DNA of 64,000 nucleotides from Butyrivibrio hungatei (GCF_900101605.1 NZ_FMUR01000014.1:40712-104711), one strand, 5' to 3'; positions 51,132 to 59,769 are shown, numbered from the stretch's first letter. Made by a program: numbers and translations. Notes: generated by a model from the sequence alone, not told the origin.

Positions 51132-52337
51132 TTAGCGTCTCGGTGAACCGCAACTTGTGCAGAAGTTTCCGTCGTTTACTGTTCCGCAAGAACATGTCCA
51201 TGTTGCTGCGGGCTTTTTGGAACCGCAGTTTGGACAAAAGTTACCTGTATTCACAGAACCGCAGGAACACGTCCATGATTCTGCGGCAGCTTGGTTCTGT
51301 ACGGGCTGAGCTTGTTGTGCTTGCTGTTGCTGCGCTCCCATAGCAAAGAGCTGGTTTGCGTTCAACCCGCCTGCCTGCTGAGCCATGTTCATTCCCGCGA
51401 ATGCCATCATAGGGCCTGCTGCGGTGTTTTTTGCTGCATCTTGCATAGCCTGTGCCTGTGCACTTGCGATAGTGGCGGCGGCCATGTTGGGATTTCTTAG
51501 TGCGCCTGCGCGCTGAAGCTCTTTTATAGTCTTTTCATCTTCTTCGTTTGCGATTACAGAGCTTACGCCAAAGCTTGTAATGGTGATTCCGTAGAATCCT
51601 GCCCATTTATCTGAAAGAACTTCGTTGAGAGCGTTTGCAATCTCGGTTGTGTGACCGGGAAGCGCGCTGTATCTTATGCCCATCTCGGAGATCTTTGCAA
51701 ATGCGGGCTGAAGAGCTGTGAGAAGCTCACTCTTAAGCTGCGAATCAATTTTTTCCTTGGTGAAAGATCCCTCCACGTTTCCGCAGATGTTCTTGTAGAA
51801 AAGAACGGGATCAACAACTCTGTAACTGTATTCGCCGTGACATTTGATGCTTACATCCATATCAAGGCCGATATTTGTGTCAACTACGCGGAATGGAACG
51901 GGATTGACCGTGCCGTATTTGTTTCCGAGGATTTCTTTTGTATTTATGAAATATACGCGCTGGTCTTTGGGAGCAACTCCTCCGAATCCAACTCTTTTTC
52001 CGAATTCCTTGAAACTGTTTACGATAGATTCGCTTAAGTTTCCGTAAAAGATTGAAGATTCGGTTGAAACGTCGTATACGAATTCGCCTGCCTCGGCGCA
52101 GATCTCGGTAATCTGTCCCTGATCAACAAGGATCATGCACTGACCTTCGTTGATAGCGATGATTGATCCGTCTGAGATCACGTTGTCGGATCCTTTTTTA
52201 TTTGAGCCTCTTCCGGCCTTTTTTTCACCTTTTGTAAGTAATGTGTCGTTTGATAATGAAGGACAGTAAAAATACTCTCTCCACTGATCGGCGAGTACGC
52301 TGCCTCCGGCTGCCATTGCTGCTTGAATAAGCCCCAT
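51132..52337 (-). CDS. SPFH-domain protein with C-terminal zinc ribbons (YdjI-like)
   Basis: A 401-residue SPFH/band-7-type protein of the virion-core-like group (YdjI). The SPFH region (about 65-270) includes SIIAINEGQCMILVDQGQI and VFYINT-like DQRVYFINTKEILG, then a helical, Ala/Gln-rich oligomerisation region (AATIASAQAQAMQDAAKN, QQQQAQQAQPVQ). Two zinc ribbons end it: WTCSCGSVNTGNFCPNCG and WTCSCGTVNDGNFCTSCG. There is no membrane segment. First gene of the operon. In B. subtilis its homologue localises PspA and YdjG at stressed membranes; pspA is not in this operon. Confidence 0.87.
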   Translation of the reverse strand: MGLIQAAMAAGGSVLADQWREYFYCPSLSNDTLLTKGEKKAGRGSNKKGSDNVISDGSIIAINEGQCMILVDQGQITEICAEAGEFVYDVSTESSIFYGNLSESIVNSFKEFGKRVGFGGVAPKDQRVYFINTKEILGNKYGTVNPVPFRVVDTNIGLDMDVSIKCHGEYSYRVVDPVLFYKNICGNVEGSFTKEKIDSQLKSELLTALQPAFAKISEMGIRYSALPGHTTEIANALNEVLSDKWAGFYGITITSFGVSSVIANEEDEKTIKELQRAGALRNPNMAAATIASAQAQAMQDAAKNTAAGPMMAFAGMNMAQQAGGLNANQLFAMGAQQQQAQQAQPVQNQAAAESWTCSCGSVNTGNFCPNCGSKKPAATWTCSCGTVNDGNFCTSCGSPRR

Positions 52338-52507
52338 AACTGTCTCCTTTCATAACTAAAATTCAGAGTATATTGTGGAAAACCTCTGTTTATTTTAGAT
52401 TTTTTGTGAGTTTACAAGTAATATTTTCGCACATTTAATCTTAAAAAACTATAATATCGGGAAAATAATGGTATGATACTCTAAAGTAGAAAAAAACAGT
52501 TTGCGCG

Positions 52508-54076
52508 GTGGTAAGAGTGAAGAAAATCAGGATCGGCATTGAATACAAAAATAATAATGTTACTCTTGAAACCCTTAAAGGAAAGCAGTTAAAAGGGCTT
52601 CTTGCGGATGCGGGTTTTGAGGCATCTTATCCGTGCGGCGGAGTGGGCAGATGCGGGAAGTGCAAAGTGCGATTCACGGAGGGCGCGCCTTATCCGAATA
52701 CACTCGATAAGAGTTTTTTAAGTGAAAAAGAAATTGCGCAGGGCGTAAGACTTTTGTGCAGGTGCAGTCTTGAAACGGATTGCAAGGTGTGTATAGATGG
52801 CGTGGAATCTTCCGAAGAGGATATTGTTGCAGAGACCGCAAAGAGCTCTTTTTCCGAGAAAAAATATGACAGATACGGGATCGCTGTTGATATCGGTACG
52901 ACTACGATCGCTGCGGCGCTTGTGGGAGTGTCGCTTGACGGGGAAAAAGAAATAATAGATACGGCAGGCGGTATAAATCATCAGAGGCGTGTCGGCGCGG
53001 ATGTTATATCGAGGATTGCGTATGCGTCCGGCTTAGGTAGTGTGGGAAACAAGGAAAAGCTTGATGAACTCAGAGAGTTGGTGCTTGATGATATTTCAGC
53101 ATTGATTGAAAAACTTGGTAAAAGAGCTTCAGGAGACTTGGCCGCGATAGTTGTTACGGGAAATACCACGATGCTTCATATTTTCAGAGGCCTTGATATC
53201 GAGGGACTCGGAAAATATCCGTATAAGCCGGTTGATAATTGCGTATATGAAACTGAGATGTTTGGGACAAAGCTTGTGACAATGCCGGGAATATCTGCAT
53301 TTGTCGGAGCGGACATTGTTTCGGGAATATACTATTCAGATATTATAAATAAAAAGAATAGAAAAGAACTGCTCTTGGATCTTGGAACCAACGGGGAGAT
53401 GGCCTTTTTTGACGGAAAGAATCTTAAGGTGACTTCGACCGCGGCAGGCCCCGTATTTGAAGGCGGCGGAATATCCTGCGGAACTGCGTCCGTGCCCGGC
53501 GCGATATGCAGGGTTTATATAGATGGTAGCCGCGACAACGGCTTTTTTACGAAAATAAGTACCATAGGTGGTAGAGCACCCATAGGACTGTGCGGAACGG
53601 GCATAATGGAGGCGGTTTCTGAGCTTGTACGAAATGGGATTGCCGATAAGAGCGGGCTTCTTGCAGATGAGTTTTTTGACGAGGGCTTTGCCCTTACGGA
53701 CGACGCTGAACTGACTGTGACTCAGCAGGATATAAGAATGATCCAGCTTGCAAAGGGCGCGGTCTACACAGGACTTAAAGAACTTGTAGGAGATGATGCT
53801 CCTGACAAGGTGTATGTTGCAGGCGGATTTGGAACGAATCTTAATTATGATAGGATAAGGTATATCAGGCTTTTTCCCGACAGCTTTGCAGGAAAAGCCG
53901 AGAGTATCGGGAACAGTGCACTAAAAGGCGCAGTGAAATTGCTTTCTGAGATTATTACCGGAAGAAAAGAGGAAGCTTTATCTAATCTGAATAAGATAAG
54001 TGAATGTGCAACGGAGGTTGTGCTCGCCAATAAAGAAGACTTTGACGATTCTTTTGTTGATGCGATGAATTTCTGA
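52508..54076 (+). CDS. Ferredoxin-ASKHA protein, reductive activator of corrinoid type
   Basis: A 522-residue protein resembling RACo/RamA-like activators (DUF4445), which use ATP to reduce inactive Co(II) corrinoid proteins. The N-terminal [2Fe-2S] domain has YPCGGVGRCGKCKVRF and a later LLCRC, giving the four-Cys plant-ferredoxin pattern. The ASKHA-type ATPase region shows IAVDIGTTTIAAALVGVSL, a phosphate loop IVVTGNTTMLHIFRG, LLDLGTNGEMAFF and VAGGFGTNLNYDRI. No methyltransferase or corrinoid protein lies next to it. GTG 52508 or GTG 52517 may be the start; neither has a strong ribosome-binding site. Divergent from the ydjI operon. Confidence 0.85.
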   Translation: MVRVKKIRIGIEYKNNNVTLETLKGKQLKGLLADAGFEASYPCGGVGRCGKCKVRFTEGAPYPNTLDKSFLSEKEIAQGVRLLCRCSLETDCKVCIDGVESSEEDIVAETAKSSFSEKKYDRYGIAVDIGTTTIAAALVGVSLDGEKEIIDTAGGINHQRRVGADVISRIAYASGLGSVGNKEKLDELRELVLDDISALIEKLGKRASGDLAAIVVTGNTTMLHIFRGLDIEGLGKYPYKPVDNCVYETEMFGTKLVTMPGISAFVGADIVSGIYYSDIINKKNRKELLLDLGTNGEMAFFDGKNLKVTSTAAGPVFEGGGISCGTASVPGAICRVYIDGSRDNGFFTKISTIGGRAPIGLCGTGIMEAVSELVRNGIADKSGLLADEFFDEGFALTDDAELTVTQQDIRMIQLAKGAVYTGLKELVGDDAPDKVYVAGGFGTNLNYDRIRYIRLFPDSFAGKAESIGNSALKGAVKLLSEIITGRKEEALSNLNKISECATEVVLANKEDFDDSFVDAMNF

Positions 54077-54123
54077 TATTATGGGATTGAAATTAATGTG
54101 TAAGATTTCCGGAGGATTAAATT

Positions 54124-54456
54124 ATGTTAGACGATAGATGGGTTTTTTATGATGATGTTAAGCCTGAGGATCAGGGTAATGGCGTAGTGAGAAGGGTTCT
54201 TGCGTACAGCAAAGACCTGATGTGCGTTGAGAATACTTTTGAGGAAGGTGCTATAGGAGCCCTTCATCACCATCCGCATACGCAGATTACTTATGTTGTG
54301 AGCGGAAAGTTTGAATTTGAGATTGATGGGATAAAAAAGATTGTCAAAGCCGGAGATACCATGCTTAAGACAGACAGCGTCGAGCACGGCTGCGTTTGCC
54401 TTGAAAAAGGTGTTCTTCTTGATATCTTTAATCCCATGAGAGAGGATTTCGTATGA
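54124..54456 (+). CDS. Small cupin-domain protein
   Basis: A 110-residue single-domain cupin. Motif 1 is AIGALHHHPHTQITYVVSGKFEF with the metal-binding His cluster and Glu; motif 2 is DSVEHGCVCLEKGVLLDIFNP with the second His. Such small cupins bind a metal and act as isomerases, dioxygenases or sensors; the substrate is unknown. Starts at ATG 54124 after GGAGG. It overlaps a DUF6472-like gene by 4 bp, followed by a Nudix gene: a compact three-gene operon. Confidence 0.85.
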   Translation: MLDDRWVFYDDVKPEDQGNGVVRRVLAYSKDLMCVENTFEEGAIGALHHHPHTQITYVVSGKFEFEIDGIKKIVKAGDTMLKTDSVEHGCVCLEKGVLLDIFNPMREDFV

Positions 54457-54623
54457 TCTGTGATACTTGTGCCAATTATGTATATGATGAAGACTGGGAA
54501 TGTTATACATGTATGGTAAATATGGATGAAGACGATTATTATAGGCTTATGTCCGGAAACAACAAGGACTGTCCGTATTATCAGGACAATGATGAATACA
54601 AAGTGGTAAGACATCAGATGTGA
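54453..54623 (+). CDS. Small Cys-rich protein (DUF6472-like)
   Basis: A 56-residue protein beginning MICDTCANYVYDEDWECYTC and ending in CPYYQDNDEYKVVRHQM. Two CxxC-like pairs and a later Cys-Pro suggest a metal site. I recall this short, acidic Cys/Tyr-rich family (DUF6472) as widespread in Lachnospiraceae, without known function. ATG overlaps the stop of the cupin gene (ATGA), and its end touches the Nudix gene, so it is translated as part of the operon. Confidence 0.75.
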   Translation: MICDTCANYVYDEDWECYTCMVNMDEDDYYRLMSGNNKDCPYYQDNDEYKVVRHQM

Positions 54624-54631
54624 GGTGGGTT

Positions 54632-55291
54632 ATGGAAGGACCAAAGATTACAAAAGAAAAAGTTAAAACAGTCCTTGATAAAGGATTTATCAGGGTTTTC
54701 GACCTTCAGTATGAAGAGGGCAGACATTATTTTGATGCGACAAGAAGGCCACTTGAGGAGCTTGTTTCTGTCAAGAATGAGGAAGAATTTGCGAAGATGG
54801 TTCCCGATGCGGTCAGCTGCGTTGTGATAATTGAAGACGGCGATGAGCCAAAGCTTCTTCTTTCATATGAATACAGATACCCTGTCGGACGATTCCTGCT
54901 TGGAGTTCCCGCTGGGCTTGTGGATCCGGAAGATAAGAGTGCCAAGTCTCCCGTGATCACGACAGCGATAAGGGAAATCCATGAGGAAACAGGAATAGTT
55001 GTTGATGAGACCAAAGATGAAATATTTGTTATCAATCCTCTTTTGTTCAGTACGCCCGGAATGACGGATGAGAGCAATGCGCTTGTCGGAGTTGTTCTAA
55101 AAGGCCATGATCTGTCGGCTCTTACACAGTCGGGAGCAGAAGGACAGGAGTGCTTTGACGGATTTGTTCTTGTTGATAAAGCTAAGGCAAAAGAGTTGTT
55201 AAAGAATGGGCTGGACGACAGAGGACACTACTATTCGGTGTATACATGGTCTGCACTTATGTATTTTTTGAGCGATATGTGGAAGAAATGA
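54632..55291 (+). CDS. Nudix hydrolase
   Basis: A 219-residue Nudix hydrolase, probably of the ADP-ribose/NDP-sugar pyrophosphatase kind. The Nudix box is complete in its second half, TAIREIHEETGIVV (about residues 113-126, REUxEExGU), with the preceding Gly in PAGLVDPEDK. YEYRYPVGRFLLGVPAGLVD is the strand-loop typical of ADPRase-like members. ATG 54632 follows GAGGTGGG; a GTG at 54620 in frame overlaps the previous stop. Last gene of the cupin/DUF6472/Nudix operon, followed by a terminator. Confidence 0.87.
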   Translation: MEGPKITKEKVKTVLDKGFIRVFDLQYEEGRHYFDATRRPLEELVSVKNEEEFAKMVPDAVSCVVIIEDGDEPKLLLSYEYRYPVGRFLLGVPAGLVDPEDKSAKSPVITTAIREIHEETGIVVDETKDEIFVINPLLFSTPGMTDESNALVGVVLKGHDLSALTQSGAEGQECFDGFVLVDKAKAKELLKNGLDDRGHYYSVYTWSALMYFLSDMWKK

Positions 55292-55326
55292 AGATAACGA
55301 CTTTTTAACAGAATAAATTTTATTAA

Positions 55327-55370
55327 AATACCGATTATAGGCGATTTCGTCTGTAGTCGGTATTATTTTT
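55327..55370 (+). terminator. Intrinsic terminator after the Nudix gene
   Basis: AATACCGA...TCGGTATT with an inner TATAG/CTGTA-like extension, followed by ATTTTT. Confidence 0.85.
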
Positions 55371-55392
55371 CGTAGATTATTACAATTACATA

Positions 55393-55431
55393 TTGACGTA
55401 ATGGTAACAAGAATGGTAACATGAATATACT
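55393..55431 (+). promoter_or_regulatory. Direct repeats at a promoter
   Basis: TTGACG (55393), then ATGGTAACA twice (55401-55409 and 55413-55421, 12 bp apart) and TATACT (55426-55431). The repeats occupy the -35 side of the likely promoter of the 55542 gene, suggesting a direct-repeat-binding activator. Confidence 0.4.
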
Positions 55432-55541
55432 TGAAATGTTAATTATCAAGTAAAATATATTTATCAATTTAGAAACAGGCTATCAGACACTTTATTCGAG
55501 GCATGCGATAGAGGGGGATTGGATAGCAGGAGGTAATAGAG

Positions 55542-56708
55542 ATGGGTGTGTGCGAATATTGTGGAAAAGAACTTGCGGATGGAGAACTTTGTACATGCGC
55601 GCAAGCACAGAATAAACGTGAAGCCAATAATGAGATAAGAAAAGTTTTTGATCTGATGGATAAAGGTGAATTTGGCGAGGAGGAGCGTAAGGTTAAACCC
55701 AGAAGAAAATCTACCCGCGCAAAAAAGACAGAAACATTTGCTGAAGAGATGGAGTCAAATGAAACCGCATCAGAGGAAAAAGTTGAAAGGAAGGCTGTAA
55801 AAAAGACAAAAGTTAAGGCTGCGGTAAAGGAAGAGAAAGAGGAGACTAAGGAAGAAGTCGAAGTAAAAGAAAAGACAGAGGAAAAAGTTGAAGAAATCGC
55901 AGAGACCGTAGAGGCTGTAGAGGAAAAGGCTGAGGAGAAAGCACCTGTTAAGCCGGTGTTTAGCATGGTTTCCGATTTGGGAGTTAAGGAAGAAAAGAAG
56001 CAGGAGGAAGCAAAGGTTGAAACGCCTGAAAAGCCCGAAGCAAAGCGTAAGGCAAAAGCTCCTGAAATAGATTTTGTTGCGATTAAAGAGGATGCATCTG
56101 AGGCATTTGCAAGATTTGTCGATCTGTTCAGCAAGCCTGTAACAAATGGAGCAAGTTTTGCGGCAGGAAAGAATTTTACATCTGCGCTCATCTTTATGGT
56201 GGCTCAGATTTTGTTCTCATCAATTTTCGTTGCGGTTGTGATCTGTAAGATCAATAACGAGATGCAGGAACAGGTATTTCCTTTCATGGATCTGTCGGGA
56301 TATACATTTTCAGCGGGAGGATCTTTTATCCTTGCTATGCTGTTCTCGGCACTTCTTGCGGTAGTGTTTGCGCTTCTTATGTACGCTGCCGGAAGAGCGA
56401 TGAATATCGATATCGAGTTTAAGGAAGCTGTTGCGATCGCGGGTATCAAGTCCGCATTTATGATACCTTGTATAATACTTGCAATATTCTTTACTATGAT
56501 CAAAGCAATGCTTGGAATCGGCATCTATCTTATCTTTGGAATAGTGGTGCTCTGTATGGTATTCGGTATTGTATTTGAGAAATATAAGAGAAACAAGAAC
56601 GCTATGCTGTATCTTTACTCTGCAGTAATATTGATGTTCCTGATAATACTTTTTGTTATCTATTCAAATTCAGTTAAATTGTACATTCCCGATGCATTCC
56701 TTAAGTAG
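55542..56708 (+). CDS. Zinc-finger membrane protein with charged linker (Yip1-like)
   Basis: A 388-residue protein in three parts. The N-terminus is a small zinc ribbon, CEYCGKELADGELCTCAQ (residues 4-21). Residues about 45-190 are an extreme Lys/Glu/Val/Ala low-complexity stretch (EEKEETKEEVEVKEKTEEKV), probably an extended or single-helix linker. The C-terminal part (about 195-388) holds five or six helices (SALIFMVAQILFSSIFVAVV; LAMLFSALLAVVFALLMYAA) in a Yip1-like layout. Function unknown. AGGAGG before ATG 55542; single gene with its own terminator. Confidence 0.75.
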   Translation: MGVCEYCGKELADGELCTCAQAQNKREANNEIRKVFDLMDKGEFGEEERKVKPRRKSTRAKKTETFAEEMESNETASEEKVERKAVKKTKVKAAVKEEKEETKEEVEVKEKTEEKVEEIAETVEAVEEKAEEKAPVKPVFSMVSDLGVKEEKKQEEAKVETPEKPEAKRKAKAPEIDFVAIKEDASEAFARFVDLFSKPVTNGASFAAGKNFTSALIFMVAQILFSSIFVAVVICKINNEMQEQVFPFMDLSGYTFSAGGSFILAMLFSALLAVVFALLMYAAGRAMNIDIEFKEAVAIAGIKSAFMIPCIILAIFFTMIKAMLGIGIYLIFGIVVLCMVFGIVFEKYKRNKNAMLYLYSAVILMFLIILFVIYSNSVKLYIPDAFLK

Positions 56709-56748
56709 TCCGCATGAATGTATAGTGGGATATGTGCTTTTGCCATAA

Positions 56749-56793
56749 TAAAAAATGAGAGACCTTGCAGTTTTTGCAAGGTCTCTCATTTTT
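56749..56793. terminator. Strong bidirectional terminator
   Basis: AAAAATGAGAGACCTTGC and GCAAGGTCTCTCATTTTT are perfect 18-bp arms around AGTTTTT. It can stop both the 55542 gene and the minus-strand tRNA transcript. Confidence 0.95.
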
Positions 56794-56845
56794 GAATGGT
56801 TAAAAGATAATACTGCTTAAAACAGCATTTTTCAATTTTATATAG

Positions 56846-56932
56846 CGGAGTCGGAGGGATTCGAACCCTCGTGCCCAAAAAGGACAAACGCATTTCGAGT
56901 GCGCCTCATTACGACCACTTTGATACGACTCC
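56846..56932 (-). tRNA. tRNA-Ser (anticodon CGA)
   Basis: Read on the minus strand: acceptor stem GGAGTCG/CGACTCC with discriminator G, anticodon stem-loop GCGCA-CTCGAAA-TGCGT giving anticodon CGA (Ser, codon UCG), a long variable arm (TGTCC/GGGCA) as in class II tRNAs, and T-arm GAGGGTTCGAATCCCTC. 87 nt, CCA not encoded. It has its own promoter upstream. Confidence 0.95.
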
Positions 56933-56944
56933 GTAACGTTTTAC

Positions 56945-56973
56945 ATTATACTGATTCAACAGGGCTTCGTCAA
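56945..56973 (-). promoter_or_regulatory. Promoter of tRNA-Ser
   Basis: Minus strand TTGACG, 17 bp, TATAAT, ending 12 bp before the tRNA 5' end; a near-consensus strong promoter. Confidence 0.85.
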
Positions 56974-56984
56974 TCGGTATTAAC

Positions 56985-57013
56985 TTGGCATTGAGAATAT
57001 TATTTTGTATAAT
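56985..57013 (+). promoter_or_regulatory. Promoter of the phosphofructokinase gene
   Basis: TTGGCA, 17 bp, TATAAT, about 44 bp before the start codon. Confidence 0.8.
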
Positions 57014-57056
57014 TAACGGTAGTATGCGATAAAAAATAGGAGGAGGCATATTCATT

Positions 57057-58130
57057 ATGATGAGAATCGGGATGTTGACAAGCGGTGGTGACTGTCAGGC
57101 TTTGAATGCTGCTATGAGAGGTGTTGTGAAATGCATCGCCAATAGCGGAGAAGAAGTTGAGTTCTACGGTTTTTTGAATGGCTACAAAGGGCTTATTTAC
57201 AGCGATTTTCGTATGCTCACTTCCAGAGATTTTTCGGGCATACTTACAAAAGGAGGTACAATACTCGGAAGTTCGAGAACTCCTTTTAAGACGATCAAGG
57301 ATCCTGATGAGAACGGACTTGATAAAGTAGAGGCAATGAAGCAGAACTATTATAAGTTAAAGCTGGATTGTCTTGTGGTTCTCGGAGGAAACGGCTCTCA
57401 GAAGACTGCTAATCTTTTGAGTGAGGAAGGACTTAATATCGTGTCTCTTCCCAAAACTATTGACAACGATCTTTGGGGAACGGATATGACATTCGGTTTC
57501 CAGAGTGCTGTTGATATAGCGACCGGTGTTATCGACAATATCCACACGACGGCCGATTCACACGGAAGAGTATTTATCATTGAAGTAATGGGACACAAGG
57601 TCGGATGGCTTACGCTGAATGCGGGAATAGCCGGCGGAGCGGATGTTGTCCTTATACCTGAGATTCCTTATGATATAGACAAGGTATGCAACGCGATAAG
57701 AGCGCGTGATGAGCACGGTAGCAGATTTACGATCATCGCAGTTGCGGAAGGCGCGATTTCCAAGAAGGACGCCAAGCTTTCCAAGAAAGAATATAAAGAG
57801 AAGGTTGCCAATCGCAAATATCCTTCTGTTTCATATGAGATTGCAGAAGCAATCCAGAAAAAGACAGGGCATGAAGTAAGAGTTACCGTTCCCGGACATA
57901 TGCAGAGAGGCGGAGCACCCGATCCGTATGACAGAGTGTTTGCTTCAAGGCTCGGAGCGGAAGCGGGTTGGCTTGTGCTTAAGAGGCAGTACGGATATAT
58001 GGTGGCTTACAAGAACAGAGAAATAGTTAAAGTTCCGCTTAAAGATATAGCGGGCAAGCTTAAATCTGTTTCGCCTGATGCCGGAATAATCAAAGAGGCA
58101 AAGGCTTTGGGCGTTTGCTTCGGAGATTGA
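57057..58130 (+). CDS. pfkA: 6-phosphofructokinase
   Basis: A 357-residue PfkA-family enzyme that phosphorylates fructose 6-phosphate, the control step of glycolysis. Motifs: IGMLTSGGDCQALNAAMRG (phosphate loop), VVLGGNGSQKTA, LPKTIDNDLWGTDMTFGF (catalytic TIDND), IIEVMGHKVGWL and PGHMQRGGAPDPYDRV. The donor-site motif is GGNGS, between the ATP-type GGDGS and the PPi-type GGDD, and the PKTIDND form (Lys instead of Gly) is typical of PPi-dependent or mixed enzymes. Donor specificity thus cannot be read with certainty. Start at one of two adjacent ATGs after AGGAGGAGG. It sits directly upstream of dnaX. Confidence 0.9.
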   Translation: MMRIGMLTSGGDCQALNAAMRGVVKCIANSGEEVEFYGFLNGYKGLIYSDFRMLTSRDFSGILTKGGTILGSSRTPFKTIKDPDENGLDKVEAMKQNYYKLKLDCLVVLGGNGSQKTANLLSEEGLNIVSLPKTIDNDLWGTDMTFGFQSAVDIATGVIDNIHTTADSHGRVFIIEVMGHKVGWLTLNAGIAGGADVVLIPEIPYDIDKVCNAIRARDEHGSRFTIIAVAEGAISKKDAKLSKKEYKEKVANRKYPSVSYEIAEAIQKKTGHEVRVTVPGHMQRGGAPDPYDRVFASRLGAEAGWLVLKRQYGYMVAYKNREIVKVPLKDIAGKLKSVSPDAGIIKEAKALGVCFGD

Positions 58131-58168
58131 GCATTTAATAAAAGTTTTGTTTGGAGCAATTATTGTAG

Positions 58169-59767
58169 ATGAGTTATGTTGCACTATATAGAAAGTTCAG
58201 ACCTCCTGTTTTTGAAGATGTAAAGGGACAGGATCATATTGTAACCACGCTGAAGAATCAGATCAGATCTGACAGAGTCGGACATGCTTACCTGTTTTGC
58301 GGAACACGCGGAACAGGTAAGACTTCTGTTGCCAAGATTCTGGCAAAAGCCGTTAATTGTGAAAATCCGATAGACGGAAGCCCTTGCGGTGAGTGTGAGA
58401 TGTGCAGGGAGATTGCTGCGGGAAACAGCATGAATGTGATCGAGATCGACGCCGCATCAAATAACGGTGTTGATAACGTAAGAGAGATCATTGATGAAGT
58501 TTCTTATTCGCCCACAAAGGGAAAACGCAAAGTATACATCATAGACGAGGTACACATGTTATCTACGGGCGCTTTTAATGCGCTTCTTAAGACACTTGAG
58601 GAACCTCCTTCATATGTTATGTTTATTTTGGCGACTACGGAAGTTCACAAGATTCCCATCACAATCCTTTCGAGGTGTCAGAGATATGATTTCCACAGGA
58701 TAACTGTGGATAACATCGAGCAACGTCTTAAAGAAGTTGTGGATTCGGAAGGAATCACTGTTGAAGAGAGGGCGCTCAGATATATTGCAAAGACGGCGGA
58801 CGGCTCAATGAGAGATTCGCTGAGTCTTTTGGATCAGTGCGTTGCGTTTAATTATGGCGAGGAGCTTACCTACGACAAGGTTCTTAATGTGCTCGGAGCG
58901 GTGGATACGGAAGTGTTTAGCAAGCTCTTTTCCGCAATATACAGTCAAAACGCGGATGAAGCGCTTAAGATATTGGCAGATGTTGTTGTCCAGGGAAGAG
59001 AGCTTTCGCAGTTTGTTAATGATTTTGTGTGGTATCTGCGTAATCTCATGCTTATCCAGGCTTCGGATCAGATGGAAGATGTTGTTGACATATCAACCGA
59101 CAACCTCAAGGTCTTGAAGGAACAGGCTGAGGGTGTTGATGTAGATGTCCTTCTCAGATATATCAGGATTTTTTCAGAACTTTCTTCTCAGCTTAGATTT
59201 GCTACGCAGAAGAGAGTGCTGATAGAGATTACGCTTATCAAGATGTGTAAACCGCAGATGGAGCCGGGGCAGGATTCTCTTGAGGACAGGTTAAGGCTCC
59301 TTGAAAAGCATGATGAAGAGAACACAAAGCTTTTGAAGGGGATTCAGGGCGGACAGATAGCTGTTGCGGCAAGTTCTGTATCCGGAGCGGGAAATACCAA
59401 TATTGTAAAAGAGAAAAAGGTACTGGATAAGGCGGTTCCCGATGATATAAAGAGAATAGTCACAAACTGGCCCAGAGTTATCGCGGGAATGGAGAATCCC
59501 ATGAAAACATATCTGCAGAGGGCAAAGCTCAGTCTTGGAAACAATGACACATTGCAGATTGTTTTTGACAACAAGCAACTCGCCGATAAATATTCTTCGG
59601 GACAGTCGGCTGAGGATCTTCAAAATGTTCTTGATAATTCTATCGGCAAGCATGTGGCATTTGAGACACGCTACATTGAGCCGCAGCAGACTTTTGAAGA
59701 AAATTATGTAAACCTGCAAGCTATAAATTTTGATATAGTTATGGAAGATGATGAAAAGGAGAACTAG
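58169..59767 (+). CDS. dnaX: DNA polymerase III subunits gamma/tau
   Basis: A 532-residue clamp-loader ATPase. Walker A is FCGTRGTGKTSVAKILAK (about residue 45), a four-Cys zinc site is in NCENPIDGSPCGECEMC, Walker B is VYIIDEVHMLSTGAFNALLK, and the sensor I region ILATTEVHKIPITILSRCQR is canonical. The C-terminal part is variable tau-like sequence that would bind polymerase. It heads the dnaX-ybaB-recR cluster seen in many Firmicutes; the next gene follows after 2 bp. The ribosome-binding site is weak (GAGCAAT). Confidence 0.95.
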   Translation: MSYVALYRKFRPPVFEDVKGQDHIVTTLKNQIRSDRVGHAYLFCGTRGTGKTSVAKILAKAVNCENPIDGSPCGECEMCREIAAGNSMNVIEIDAASNNGVDNVREIIDEVSYSPTKGKRKVYIIDEVHMLSTGAFNALLKTLEEPPSYVMFILATTEVHKIPITILSRCQRYDFHRITVDNIEQRLKEVVDSEGITVEERALRYIAKTADGSMRDSLSLLDQCVAFNYGEELTYDKVLNVLGAVDTEVFSKLFSAIYSQNADEALKILADVVVQGRELSQFVNDFVWYLRNLMLIQASDQMEDVVDISTDNLKVLKEQAEGVDVDVLLRYIRIFSELSSQLRFATQKRVLIEITLIKMCKPQMEPGQDSLEDRLRLLEKHDEENTKLLKGIQGGQIAVAASSVSGAGNTNIVKEKKVLDKAVPDDIKRIVTNWPRVIAGMENPMKTYLQRAKLSLGNNDTLQIVFDNKQLADKYSSGQSAEDLQNVLDNSIGKHVAFETRYIEPQQTFEENYVNLQAINFDIVMEDDEKEN

Positions 59768-59769
59768 AA

